Assembly (NCBI RefSeq): GCF_017329565.1
Contig: NZ_JAFMTT010000003.1
Source of the DNA: Alicyclobacillus mali
Lineage (GTDB): Bacteria; Bacillota; Bacilli; Alicyclobacillales; Alicyclobacillaceae
Length of the DNA: 64,000 bases
Reading direction: 5' to 3' (one strand)
Positions 56,934-64,000 of this stretch are shown in pieces. Numbering within the stretch: the first letter of the stretch is position 1; the number at the start of each line of letters is the position of its first letter. The notes beneath the pieces are model-generated. The model was not told the DNA's origin, searched no databases, and worked only from the letters and a program-made list of their open reading frames with translations. The position numbers were made by a program, and so were the translations under genes.

Positions 56934-56966
56934 CGGGCTGTCGACCTGCGTTTGGTTGACAGCCCG
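56934..56966. repeat. 13-base inverted repeat overlapping the str promoter
   Basis: Arms 56934-56946 and 56954-56966 pair with a single G-U around a seven-base loop. The right arm contains the -35 TTGACA. No T run follows. It could end rpoC transcripts, or act as an operator. Confidence 0.65.
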
Positions 56967-56985
56967 GAAAGCGCGATGATAGAAT
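56956..56985 (+). promoter_or_regulatory. Sigma-A promoter of the str operon
   Basis: A perfect -35 TTGACA (56956-56961), an 18-base spacer and TAGAAT (56980-56985) with TGA in front (extended -10). It should drive the L7Ae-like gene, rpsL, rpsG, fusA and perhaps tuf. Confidence 0.78.
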
Positions 56986-57033
56986 TCCCTAGTGTGCGTC
57001 AGCACGATGTTTTCCATTGAGGAGGATCGTGCG

Positions 57034-57291
57034 GTGTCCCTTGACGACATACGCCAAGCGAAGAAGAAGACCGTCGGCACCAACCAGACGCTGAAGGCGT
57101 TGAGGCAACCGTCTGGTCGTGTGGTGTGCGTGTATGTCGCGAAGGATGCCGAGCCGAGGGTGACAGAACCCGTGGTGCAATTGGCGTCGAAGCTCGGAGT
57201 TCCGATTGAATGGGTCGACACCATGCGGCAACTCGGGAAGGCTTGCGGCATAGAGGTCGGCGCGGCTTCCGCCTGCATTCTGGCGGAGTAG
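57034..57291 (+). CDS. rplGB: L7Ae-family K-turn RNA-binding protein (YbxF-like)
   Basis: 85 residues, L7Ae/L30e fold: KTVGTNQTLKALRQPSGRVV, VYVAKDAEPRVTEPVVQLAS, TMRQLGKACGIEVGAASACI. YbxF-type proteins bind kink-turn RNA and associate with ribosomes in growth. GTG 57034 has AGGAGGAT eight bases upstream. The 113-base gap to rpsL holds only a small TTCG-loop hairpin and T5 near 57302-57313. Confidence 0.9.
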   Translation: MSLDDIRQAKKKTVGTNQTLKALRQPSGRVVCVYVAKDAEPRVTEPVVQLASKLGVPIEWVDTMRQLGKACGIEVGAASACILAE

Positions 57292-57404
57292 CGGCGTTTC
57301 GCTTCGGCGTGCTTTTTGTTTGCGGACCGATGAACCGCCAGGGTCTGTGGTCTTGCGAAAGGGTCAACCGCGGTGATTTGGAACACACGAGAGGAGGTGC
57401 ACGG

Positions 57405-57818
57405 GTGCCGACCATCAACCAATTGGTGCGCAAAGGCCGGAAGGCCGTCGTGAAGAAGTCCAAGGCGCCTGCGCTGCAATTCGGCTACAACAGCCAGATC
57501 AAGAAGCTCACGGATCTGCCGTCTCCGCAAAAGCGCGGTGTCTGCACGCGTGTGGGCACGATGACGCCGAAGAAGCCGAACTCCGCCCTGCGGAAATACG
57601 CGCGTGTTCGCCTGACGAACACGATTGAAGTCACGGCGTATATTCCGGGCATCGGGCACAACCTGCAGGAGCACTCGGTCGTGCTTGTGCGCGGCGGACG
57701 CGTCAAGGACCTGCCTGGCGTTCGCTACCACATCGTCCGCGGTGCGTTGGATGCGGCCGGTGTGAAGGATCGCATGCAGGGTCGCTCGAAGTACGGCGCG
57801 AAGCGGCCGAAGAAGTAA
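57405..57818 (+). CDS. rpsL: 30S ribosomal protein S12
   Basis: 137 residues. RGVCTRVGTMTPKKPNSALR, KYARVRLTNTIEVTAYIPGI and RGGRVKDLPGVRYHIVRGAL are canonical; the Lys residues changed in streptomycin resistance (TPKKPNS, GRVKDLPG) are wild type. GTG 57405 follows GAGGAGGTG. Confidence 0.98.
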   Translation: MPTINQLVRKGRKAVVKKSKAPALQFGYNSQIKKLTDLPSPQKRGVCTRVGTMTPKKPNSALRKYARVRLTNTIEVTAYIPGIGHNLQEHSVVLVRGGRVKDLPGVRYHIVRGALDAAGVKDRMQGRSKYGAKRPKK

Positions 57819-57887
57819 GGGCGTTCGGCTGCGCGCGGTTGAGCATTTCAGTTTGGCGTGAGGTTTGTTTGGAAAGGAGGGGGCAGT

Positions 57888-58358
57888 GTGCCGAGAAAGG
57901 GGCCCGTCCCAAAGCGTGACGTGTTGCCGGATCCCGTGTACAACAACAAGTTGGTGGCTCGCCTCATCAACAAGGTGATGGTGGACGGCAAGAAGGGGAT
58001 CGCGGAGCGCATCGTCTACCGGGCGTTCGACATCATCCGCGAGCGCACCGGCAAGGATCCGATGGAGGTCTTTGAGGCGGCGATGCGGAATGTGATGCCC
58101 GTGCTGGAGGTCAAGGCTCGCCGCGTGGGCGGATCGAACTACCAGGTGCCCGTGGAGGTGCGCCCGGAACGCCGGATTTCCCTCGGCCTTCGCTGGTTGG
58201 TGCAATACGCGCGCCTGCGGAGCGAAAAGGGCATGGAGTACCGCCTGGCTGCCGAGTTGATGGATGCCGCCAACAACGCCGGTGGCGCCGTCCGCAAGCG
58301 TGAGGACACCCACCGCATGGCGGAAGCCAACAAGGCATTCGCACATTATCGCTGGTAA
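57888..58358 (+). CDS. rpsG: 30S ribosomal protein S7
   Basis: 156 residues. DVLPDPVYNNKLVARLINKV, RRVGGSNYQVPVEVRPERR and RKREDTHRMAEANKAFAHYR are canonical. GTG 57888 is seven bases from AAAGGAGG. S7 initiates assembly of the 30S head. Confidence 0.98.
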   Translation: MPRKGPVPKRDVLPDPVYNNKLVARLINKVMVDGKKGIAERIVYRAFDIIRERTGKDPMEVFEAAMRNVMPVLEVKARRVGGSNYQVPVEVRPERRISLGLRWLVQYARLRSEKGMEYRLAAELMDAANNAGGAVRKREDTHRMAEANKAFAHYRW

Positions 58359-58385
58359 TCTGACGGTTAGAAGGGAGGCGGCGCG

Positions 58386-60461
58386 ATGGCACGCGCATTC
58401 CCGCTCGAGAAGACGCGGAATATCGGCATCATCGCTCACATCGATGCCGGTAAGACAACGACGACCGAGCGTATCCTGTTTTACACTGGCCGCGTCCACA
58501 AGATCGGCGAGGTGCACGAAGGTGCCGCGACGATGGACTGGATGGTCCAGGAGCAGGAGCGCGGGATCACCATCACGTCCGCCGCTACGACCTGTCAATG
58601 GAAGGGGCACCGCATCAACATCATCGACACGCCAGGGCACGTGGACTTCACGGTCGAGGTGGAGCGTTCCCTGCGCGTGCTCGACGGGGCGGTCGCGGTC
58701 TTCGACGCCAAAATGGGCGTCGAGCCCCAGTCGGAGACGGTGTGGCGGCAGGCAGACAAGTATCACGTTCCTCGTATCGCCTATGTCAACAAGATGGACA
58801 TCGTGGGCGCGGACTTCCTCGCGTGCGTCGATCAGATGAAGAACCGCCTGGGTGCCAAGGCGGTCCCGATTCAGCTGCCCATCGGCGCGGAGGACACGTT
58901 CAAGGGAATGGTCGATCTCATCGAGATGAAGGCCATCATTTACACGGACGATCTCGGCACGCGCGCCGAGAACACGGACATCCCGCCGGAGATGCAGTCG
59001 CTCGCCGAGGAAAAGCGCGCTGAGATGATCGAGGCCGTCGCCGAGGTCAACGAGGAACTCATGATGAAGTACCTCGAGGGCGAAGAGCTGACCATCGAAG
59101 AGATCAAGGCGGGGCTCCGCGAGGGCACCTGCAAAGGCGTCCTCTTCCCGGTGCTGTGCGGATCTTCCTACCGCAACAAGGGCGTCCAGCCGATGTTGGA
59201 TGCCGTCGTGGAGTATCTCCCGGCACCGAACGACATCCCGGCCATCAAAGGCTTCACGCCCGAGGGTCAAGAGGTGGAGCGCCACTCGTCCGACACCGAG
59301 CCGTTTGCGGCGCTCGCGTTTAAGATTATGAGCGACCCGTTCGTCGGAAAGCTGGCCTTCTTCCGCGTGTACTCAGGCACGCTGCAGTCGGGCTCGTACG
59401 TGCTGAACTCGACCAAGGGCAAGCGCGAGCGTATTGGACGCATCTTGCAGATGCACGCCAATCACCGCGAGGAGATCGAAGAGGTCTACGCGGGCGACAT
59501 CGCCGCTGCTGTGGGACTCAAGGATACCACCACGGGCGACACTTTGTGCGACGAGAAGAACGTCGTCGTTCTGGAGTCCATGGACTTCCCGGACCCGGTC
59601 ATCTCGGTGTCCATCGAGCCGAAGACCAAGGCGGACCAGGACAAGATGGCGCTCGCGCTCCAGAAGCTCGCCGAAGAGGATCCGACCTTCCGGACGTACA
59701 CGGACCAGGAGACGGGTCAGACCATCATCCAGGGAATGGGCGAGCTGCACCTGGAGATCATCGTCGACCGCATGCAGCGCGAGTTCAAGGTCGAGTGCAA
59801 CGTGGGCAAGCCCCAGGTGGCGTACCGCGAGACCATCACGAAGCGCGTGGATCAAGAGGGGCGCTTCGTCCGGCAGTCGGGCGGGCGCGGCCAATATGGC
59901 CACGTCAAGATCATTTTGGAGCCGCTCGAGCGCGGGCAGGGCTTCGTGTTCGAGAACAAGATCGTCGGCGGTGTGGTGCCGAAGGAGTACATCCCCGCTG
60001 TCGAAGAAGGCATCCAGGAGGCCATGCGCAATGGCGTGCTGGCGGGTTATCCGCTGGTAGACATCAAGGCCACGCTGTACGACGGCTCGTATCACGAGGT
60101 GGACTCCAGCGAAATGGCCTTCAAAATCGCCGGATCCATGGCGCTGAAGGCTGGTGCCGAGAAGGCGAATCCCACCCTCCTCGAACCTGTCATGCGCGTC
60201 GAAGTGACGGTGCCCGAGGAGTACATGGGTGATATTCTGGGCGACGTCAACGCCCGCCGCGGCCGCGTGGAGGGCATGGAGACGCGCGGCAACGCCAGCG
60301 TCATCAAGGCCTATGTGCCTCTGGCTGAGATGTTTGGTTATTCGACCTCTCTGCGGTCGCGCACGCAAGGGCGCGGCACGTATTCGATGGAACTCGCCTA
60401 TTACGACGAGGTTCCGCGGAACGTTGCAGAGGGGATTATCAAGAAGAACAAAGGCGAATAA
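58386..60461 (+). CDS. fusA: Elongation factor G
   Basis: 691 residues, full length. G1 AHIDAGKTTTTERIL, G2 ERGITITSAATT, G3 DTPGHVDF, G4 NKMDIVGADF; domain IV includes SGGRGQYGHVKI. GGAGGCGG precedes ATG 58386. Drives ribosome translocation. Confidence 0.98.
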   Translation: MARAFPLEKTRNIGIIAHIDAGKTTTTERILFYTGRVHKIGEVHEGAATMDWMVQEQERGITITSAATTCQWKGHRINIIDTPGHVDFTVEVERSLRVLDGAVAVFDAKMGVEPQSETVWRQADKYHVPRIAYVNKMDIVGADFLACVDQMKNRLGAKAVPIQLPIGAEDTFKGMVDLIEMKAIIYTDDLGTRAENTDIPPEMQSLAEEKRAEMIEAVAEVNEELMMKYLEGEELTIEEIKAGLREGTCKGVLFPVLCGSSYRNKGVQPMLDAVVEYLPAPNDIPAIKGFTPEGQEVERHSSDTEPFAALAFKIMSDPFVGKLAFFRVYSGTLQSGSYVLNSTKGKRERIGRILQMHANHREEIEEVYAGDIAAAVGLKDTTTGDTLCDEKNVVVLESMDFPDPVISVSIEPKTKADQDKMALALQKLAEEDPTFRTYTDQETGQTIIQGMGELHLEIIVDRMQREFKVECNVGKPQVAYRETITKRVDQEGRFVRQSGGRGQYGHVKIILEPLERGQGFVFENKIVGGVVPKEYIPAVEEGIQEAMRNGVLAGYPLVDIKATLYDGSYHEVDSSEMAFKIAGSMALKAGAEKANPTLLEPVMRVEVTVPEEYMGDILGDVNARRGRVEGMETRGNASVIKAYVPLAEMFGYSTSLRSRTQGRGTYSMELAYYDEVPRNVAEGIIKKNKGE

Positions 60462-60474
60462 GGAGTGAACTCTG

Positions 60475-61662
60475 GTGGCTAAGGAGAAATTTGAGCGCAC
60501 GAAACCCCACGTCAACATTGGGACCATCGGCCACGTCGACCATGGCAAGACGACCCTGACCGCTGCCATCACGTCCGTGTTGGCTGCGAAGGGTAAGGCA
60601 AAGGCGCAGCGTTACGAGGACATTGACAGGGCTCCGGAAGAGCGCGAGCGCGGTATCACCATCAACACGGCGCACGTCGAGTATGAGACCGACAACCGCC
60701 ACTACGCGCACGTGGACTGCCCTGGGCACGCTGACTACGTGAAGAACATGATCACCGGTGCTGCGCAGATGGACGGCGCCATCCTCGTGGTGTCCGCTGC
60801 TGACGGCCCGATGCCGCAGACCCGCGAGCACATCCTCCTGTCCCGGCAGGTCGGCGTTCCGTACATCGTCGTGTTCCTCAACAAGTGTGACATGGTGGAC
60901 GACGAGGAACTGCTCGATCTCGTCGAGATGGAAGTTCGCGAGCTTCTCAACGAGTATGAGTTCCCTGGCGACGATGTGCCGGTTGTCCGCGGTTCCGCTC
61001 TGAAGGCTCTGGAAGGCGATCCGCAGTGGGTTGCGAAGATCGACGAGCTCATGGCCGCGGTGGACGAGTACATCCCGACGCCGGAGCGCGACACGTCGAA
61101 GCCGTTCCTCATGCCGGTCGAGGACGTGTTCACCATCACCGGTCGTGGTACCGTGGCGACGGGTCGTGTGGAGCGCGGCACGTTGAAGGTCGGTGACGAG
61201 GTCGAGATCGTGGGCCTGCGTGAGGACCGCCGCAAGACGGTTGCGACAGGTATCGAGATGTTCCGGAAGCTCCTCGACGAGGCGCAGGCGGGTGACAACA
61301 TCGGTGCTCTGTTGCGCGGCGTGGAGCGCAAGGACGTGGAGCGTGGACAGGTTCTCTGCAAACCTGGCAGCATCAACCCTCACACGAAGTTCGAGGCTGA
61401 GGTTTACGTCCTGACGAAAGAAGAAGGTGGCCGCCACACGCCGTTCTTCAACGGCTATCGGCCGCAATTCTACTTCCGTACGACAGACGTCACGGGGGTT
61501 GTCCAGTTGCCGGAGGGCACCGAGATGGTGATGCCTGGCGACAACATCTCCATGTCTGTGGAGCTCATCGCTCCCATCGCTGTCGAGGAGGGTACGCGCT
61601 TCTCGATTCGCGAGGGCGGTCGTACGGTCGGCGCTGGCGTCGTGACCAAGATCACGCAATAA
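60475..61662 (+). CDS. tuf: Elongation factor Tu
   Basis: 395 residues. G1 GHVDHGKTTLTAAI, G2 ERERGITINTAHVEYE, G3 DCPGHADYVKNM, G4 NKCDMVDDEELL. The start codon is GTG, with AAGGAGTGA overlapping the fusA stop. Codon choice is strongly biased, as expected for the most abundant protein. Confidence 0.98.
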   Translation: MAKEKFERTKPHVNIGTIGHVDHGKTTLTAAITSVLAAKGKAKAQRYEDIDRAPEERERGITINTAHVEYETDNRHYAHVDCPGHADYVKNMITGAAQMDGAILVVSAADGPMPQTREHILLSRQVGVPYIVVFLNKCDMVDDEELLDLVEMEVRELLNEYEFPGDDVPVVRGSALKALEGDPQWVAKIDELMAAVDEYIPTPERDTSKPFLMPVEDVFTITGRGTVATGRVERGTLKVGDEVEIVGLREDRRKTVATGIEMFRKLLDEAQAGDNIGALLRGVERKDVERGQVLCKPGSINPHTKFEAEVYVLTKEEGGRHTPFFNGYRPQFYFRTTDVTGVVQLPEGTEMVMPGDNISMSVELIAPIAVEEGTRFSIREGGRTVGAGVVTKITQ

Positions 61663-61693
61663 CGCCGTTCCGCGCGGCAAGTGCATAGCAATG

Positions 61694-61725
61694 GTGAGAA
61701 GGCGGTCATCAGGCCGCCTTCTCGC
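61694..61725 (+). terminator. Stem-loop after tuf
   Basis: A 12-pair stem with one G-U (61694-61705 with 61714-61725) and an eight-base loop, no T run after it. Separates tuf from the S10 operon promoter. Confidence 0.55.
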
Positions 61726-61782
61726 ATGTGGGCGGACTCAGCGCCGGTGCGGAGCTGCCGAGACTGAACTGGCGCGCGGCTC

Positions 61783-61811
61783 TTGTCAGCGCATCGAGCG
61801 TCTAGTATAAT
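61783..61811 (+). promoter_or_regulatory. Sigma-A promoter of the S10 operon
   Basis: TTGTCA (61783-61788), a 17-base spacer and a perfect TATAAT (61806-61811). About 128 bases of leader follow before rpsJ. Confidence 0.85.
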
Positions 61812-61939
61812 ATCGGGCGTTGGTCTCTTAAGGCGATGAGGCGGAAGGTTGCCCATGTGTCCAGCGCCATATGGGATACCGCTGGGGGAATTTCCGCTGA
61901 GTATGTCCAACGAATTGGGCGACAAAGGAGGGAAAACAT

Positions 61940-62248
61940 ATGGCGAAGCAAAAGATCCGGATCCGCCTGAAGGCGTATGATCACACGGTATTGGATCAAT
62001 CTGCGGAGCGCATCGTCGAAACGGCGAAACGCTCGGGGGCGAAGGTGTCTGGGCCTGTGCCGCTTCCGACGGATCGCGAGGTGTACACGATTCTGCGCGC
62101 TCCTCACAAGTACAAGGATTCGCGGGAGCAGTTTGAGATTCGCACGCACAAGCGATTGATCGACATCCACAATCCGACGCCGCAGACGGTGGATGCGCTC
62201 ATGCGCCTCGACCTGCCTTCGGGTGTGGACATCGAGATCAAGCTTTGA
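61940..62248 (+). CDS. rpsJ: 30S ribosomal protein S10 (NusE)
   Basis: 102 residues. KIRIRLKAYDHTVLDQSAER, PLPTDREVYTILRAPHKYKD and RLIDIHNPTPQTVDALMRLD are canonical. AAAGGAGGG precedes ATG 61940. First gene of the S10 operon. Confidence 0.98.
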   Translation: MAKQKIRIRLKAYDHTVLDQSAERIVETAKRSGAKVSGPVPLPTDREVYTILRAPHKYKDSREQFEIRTHKRLIDIHNPTPQTVDALMRLDLPSGVDIEIKL

Positions 62249-62302
62249 TCATAGTGTGAAACGCGTGGATGCGTTGTAACGTGCGACGAGGAGGTGCACG
62301 CT

Positions 62303-62938
62303 TTGAAAGGAATTCTCGGGCGCAAGCTCGGCATGACGCAGGTCTTCACGGAGGACGGAGACGTTGTGCCGGTGACAGTGATTGAGGCAGGCCCGTGTGT
62401 CGTGCTCCACAAGCGCGTCCTGGACAGGGATGGCTATGAGGCGATTCAGCTGGGCTTTGCGGACAAGAAGGCGAGTCGTGCGACGAAGCCGGAAGTTGGG
62501 CACGCGGCGAAGGCCGGTACGGCCCCCAAGCGGTACATCCGTGAGATCCGCGGCGTGAACGTGGGAGACTACGAGGTTGGGCAACAGTTGAAGGCTGACA
62601 TCTTTGCGCCTGGCGATATCGTGGATGTGACCGGCGTGTCGAAGGGCAAGGGCTTCGCGGGCCCCATTAAGCGCCACAATCAGCATCGCGGGCCGATGGC
62701 GCACGGTTCGAAGTATCACCGCGGCGTGGGTTCGCTCGGATCCATCGCGCCAAACCGCACGTTCAAGGGTCAGACGATGGCGGGGCGCATGGGAGGCGAG
62801 CGGGTGACCGTGCAGAACCTCGAGGTCGTCAAGGTCGATTCGGAGAAGAACGTCATTCTGATCAAAGGTTCGGTGCCGGGGCCTCGCAATTCGTTTGTGA
62901 CTATCCGCTCGGCTGTGAAGCAGCTGGCTCAGCAGTGA
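62303..62938 (+). CDS. rplC: 50S ribosomal protein L3
   Basis: 211 residues. MKGILGRKLGMTQVFTEDGD, GFAGPIKRHNQHRGPMAHGS and GSIAPNRTFKGQTMAGRMGG are canonical. TTG 62303 follows GAGGAGGTG. Confidence 0.98.
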   Translation: MKGILGRKLGMTQVFTEDGDVVPVTVIEAGPCVVLHKRVLDRDGYEAIQLGFADKKASRATKPEVGHAAKAGTAPKRYIREIRGVNVGDYEVGQQLKADIFAPGDIVDVTGVSKGKGFAGPIKRHNQHRGPMAHGSKYHRGVGSLGSIAPNRTFKGQTMAGRMGGERVTVQNLEVVKVDSEKNVILIKGSVPGPRNSFVTIRSAVKQLAQQ

Positions 62939-62966
62939 GGAGCCTGACTGAAAGGAGGAAGACGAC

Positions 62967-63587
62967 ATGCCGACAGTCGCTGTATTGAACACGGCCGGCC
63001 AGCAGGTGGGCGAGATCGAGCTGAACGAGAAGATCTTCGGTGCGCCGATCCGGCCGGATCTGATGCACATCGTGGTCCTGCAGTATCTCGCCGCTCGGCG
63101 CCGCGGGACGCACAAGACGAAGACGCGCTCGGAAGTTTCCGGCGGTGGCCGCAAGCCCTGGCGCCAAAAGGGTACGGGTCGTGCGCGCCAAGGCAGCATT
63201 CGCGCGCCGCAGTGGCGCGGAGGCGGCGTGGTGCATGGGCCGACGCCGCGGTCGTACGCGTTCAAGGTGCCGAAGAAGGTACGGCGCGCCGCGCTGTACA
63301 GCGCCCTCTCTTCCAAAGTGCAAGAGGGCAAGATTGTCGTGGTGGAAGGATTCGAGTTTGAACGCCCGAAGACGAAGGACATGGTCGGCGTCCTGCAAAA
63401 CTTGAATGTGGAGAAGGCGCTGATTGTGGACGGCGAAAAGAAGCGGCCGGTCTACCTCTCGGCGCGCAACGTTCCGAACGTGAAGTACATGGAGGCGGCG
63501 GGCCTCAATGTGTACGAACTCCTCCGTCACGACCATCTCGTGCTGACCAAGGACGCCGTTCAGAAGGTGGAGGAGGTGTTCGCCTGA
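62967..63587 (+). CDS. rplD: 50S ribosomal protein L4
   Basis: 206 residues. GGGRKPWRQKGTGRARQGSI and RAPQWRGGGVVHGPTPRSYA form the extended loop near the exit tunnel. GAAAGGAGGAAG precedes ATG 62967; the stop overlaps rplW. Confidence 0.98.
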   Translation: MPTVAVLNTAGQQVGEIELNEKIFGAPIRPDLMHIVVLQYLAARRRGTHKTKTRSEVSGGGRKPWRQKGTGRARQGSIRAPQWRGGGVVHGPTPRSYAFKVPKKVRRAALYSALSSKVQEGKIVVVEGFEFERPKTKDMVGVLQNLNVEKALIVDGEKKRPVYLSARNVPNVKYMEAAGLNVYELLRHDHLVLTKDAVQKVEEVFA

Positions 63588-63874
63588 TGGATCCGCGCGA
63601 TTTGATCAAGCGCCCGATTATCACGGAGCGCTCCACGGAATTGATGGAAGAGAACAAGTATGTGTTTGAGGTCGATCGCCGCGCGAACAAGGTTGAGATC
63701 CGTAAGGCGATTGAAAAGTTGTTCGACGTTCAGGTGGAGTCCGTGCACACCATGAATGTGCACGGCAAACAGAAGCGCGTGGGGAAGTTCGTCGGCCGCA
63801 CGCCGGACTGGAAGAAGGCTATTGTCAAACTGAAGCCCGGCTCGAAGACGATCGACTTCTTCGGCGAGTCGTGA
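63587..63874 (+). CDS. rplW: 50S ribosomal protein L23
   Basis: 95 residues. DLIKRPIITERSTELMEENK, FEVDRRANKVEIRKAIEKLF and GKFVGRTPDWKKAIVKLKPG are canonical. L23 docks the signal recognition particle and trigger factor at the tunnel exit. Its ATG overlaps the rplD stop. Confidence 0.97.
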   Translation: MDPRDLIKRPIITERSTELMEENKYVFEVDRRANKVEIRKAIEKLFDVQVESVHTMNVHGKQKRVGKFVGRTPDWKKAIVKLKPGSKTIDFFGES

Positions 63875-63904
63875 TGGTAGTCCACTGATAAGGAGGTCGT
63901 CTCG

Positions 63905-64000
63905 ATGGGGATTAAGAAGTATCGCCCGACTTCTCCCGGTCGCCGCTTCATGTCGGTCTCGACGTTCGACGAGATCACGACGGACCAACCGGAGAGGTCG
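63905..64000 (+). CDS. rplB: 50S ribosomal protein L2, N-terminal part
   Basis: The first 32 codons before the window ends: MGIKKYRPTSPGRRFMSVST. This matches the L2 N-terminus. AAGGAGGT precedes ATG 63905. Truncated by the window edge only. Confidence 0.95.
   Translation, partial: MGIKKYRPTSPGRRFMSVSTFDEITTDQPERS

Overview
The window is a gene-dense, GC-rich chromosomal segment of an endospore-forming, flagellated member of the Bacilli. Evidence: spoIID, spoIIQ and spoIIID with sporulation-type promoters, mbl, flhO/flhP, the ctsR-mcsA-mcsB-clpC heat-shock operon, disA, and a Bacillus-like rpoBC/str/S10 order. High GC, frequent TTG/GTG starts behind strong AAAGGAG Shine-Dalgarno (SD) sequences, and the gene set suggest an Alicyclobacillus-like organism. 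The genus is an inference. No rRNA, tRNA, insertion sequence, prophage or CRISPR array was seen.

Layout. 1-9.3 kb: the end of sua5, a small membrane protein, a Ser/Thr/Asn-rich anchored protein, a DUF1275 protein, a degenerate NlpC/P60-like protein, then mntP, ywlE, ywlG, glyA, upp and mnaA. 9.3-16.6 kb: the F1Fo ATP synthase operon (atpZ, atpI, atpBEFHAGDC), with stable hairpins at several gene junctions. 16.6-26 kb: DUF1146, ywmB, murA, spoIID, spoIIQ, spoIIID, mbl, flhO, flhP, a pgsA-like gene and fabZ. 26-27 kb: an unassigned reverse-strand sigma-like gene at what looks like a synteny junction. 27-31.5 kb: ctsR-mcsA-mcsB-clpC behind a sigma-A promoter with a CtsR operator. 31.7-33.7 kb: a lower-GC reverse-strand cassette of ECF sigma factor, membrane anti-sigma-like protein and small exported protein, lying between clpC and radA. 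33.9-45 kb: radA, disA, pssA, yacL, ispD, ispF, gltX, cysS, mrnC, rlmB, yacP, sigH. 45-64 kb: rpmG, secE, nusG, rplK, rplA, rplJ, rplL, an rsmC-like gene, rpoB, rpoC, an L7Ae-like gene, rpsL, rpsG, fusA, tuf, then rpsJ, rplC, rplD, rplW and the start of rplB.

How the parts connect. McsA/McsB (arginine kinase), ClpC and CtsR are in the centre, and the opposing arginine phosphatase YwlE is near the left end, so both enzymes of protein-arginine phosphorylation are present. SpoIID and SpoIIQ belong to the engulfment machinery, but both lack residues expected for catalysis. Ribosomal protein genes carry recognisable feedback elements: two L1-stalk-like hairpins before rplK and rplA, and an L10 leader with a downstream attenuator before rplJ.

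Most worth following up: the ECF sigma/anti-sigma/exported-protein cassette between clpC and radA with its own ECF-like promoter; the paired L1-stalk mimics, which differ by compensatory changes; the SpoIID homologue with Asn in place of the catalytic Glu; and several intergenic inverted repeats that enclose or overlap promoter elements. Start sites were chosen by SD spacing and remembered homology; no database search was possible.
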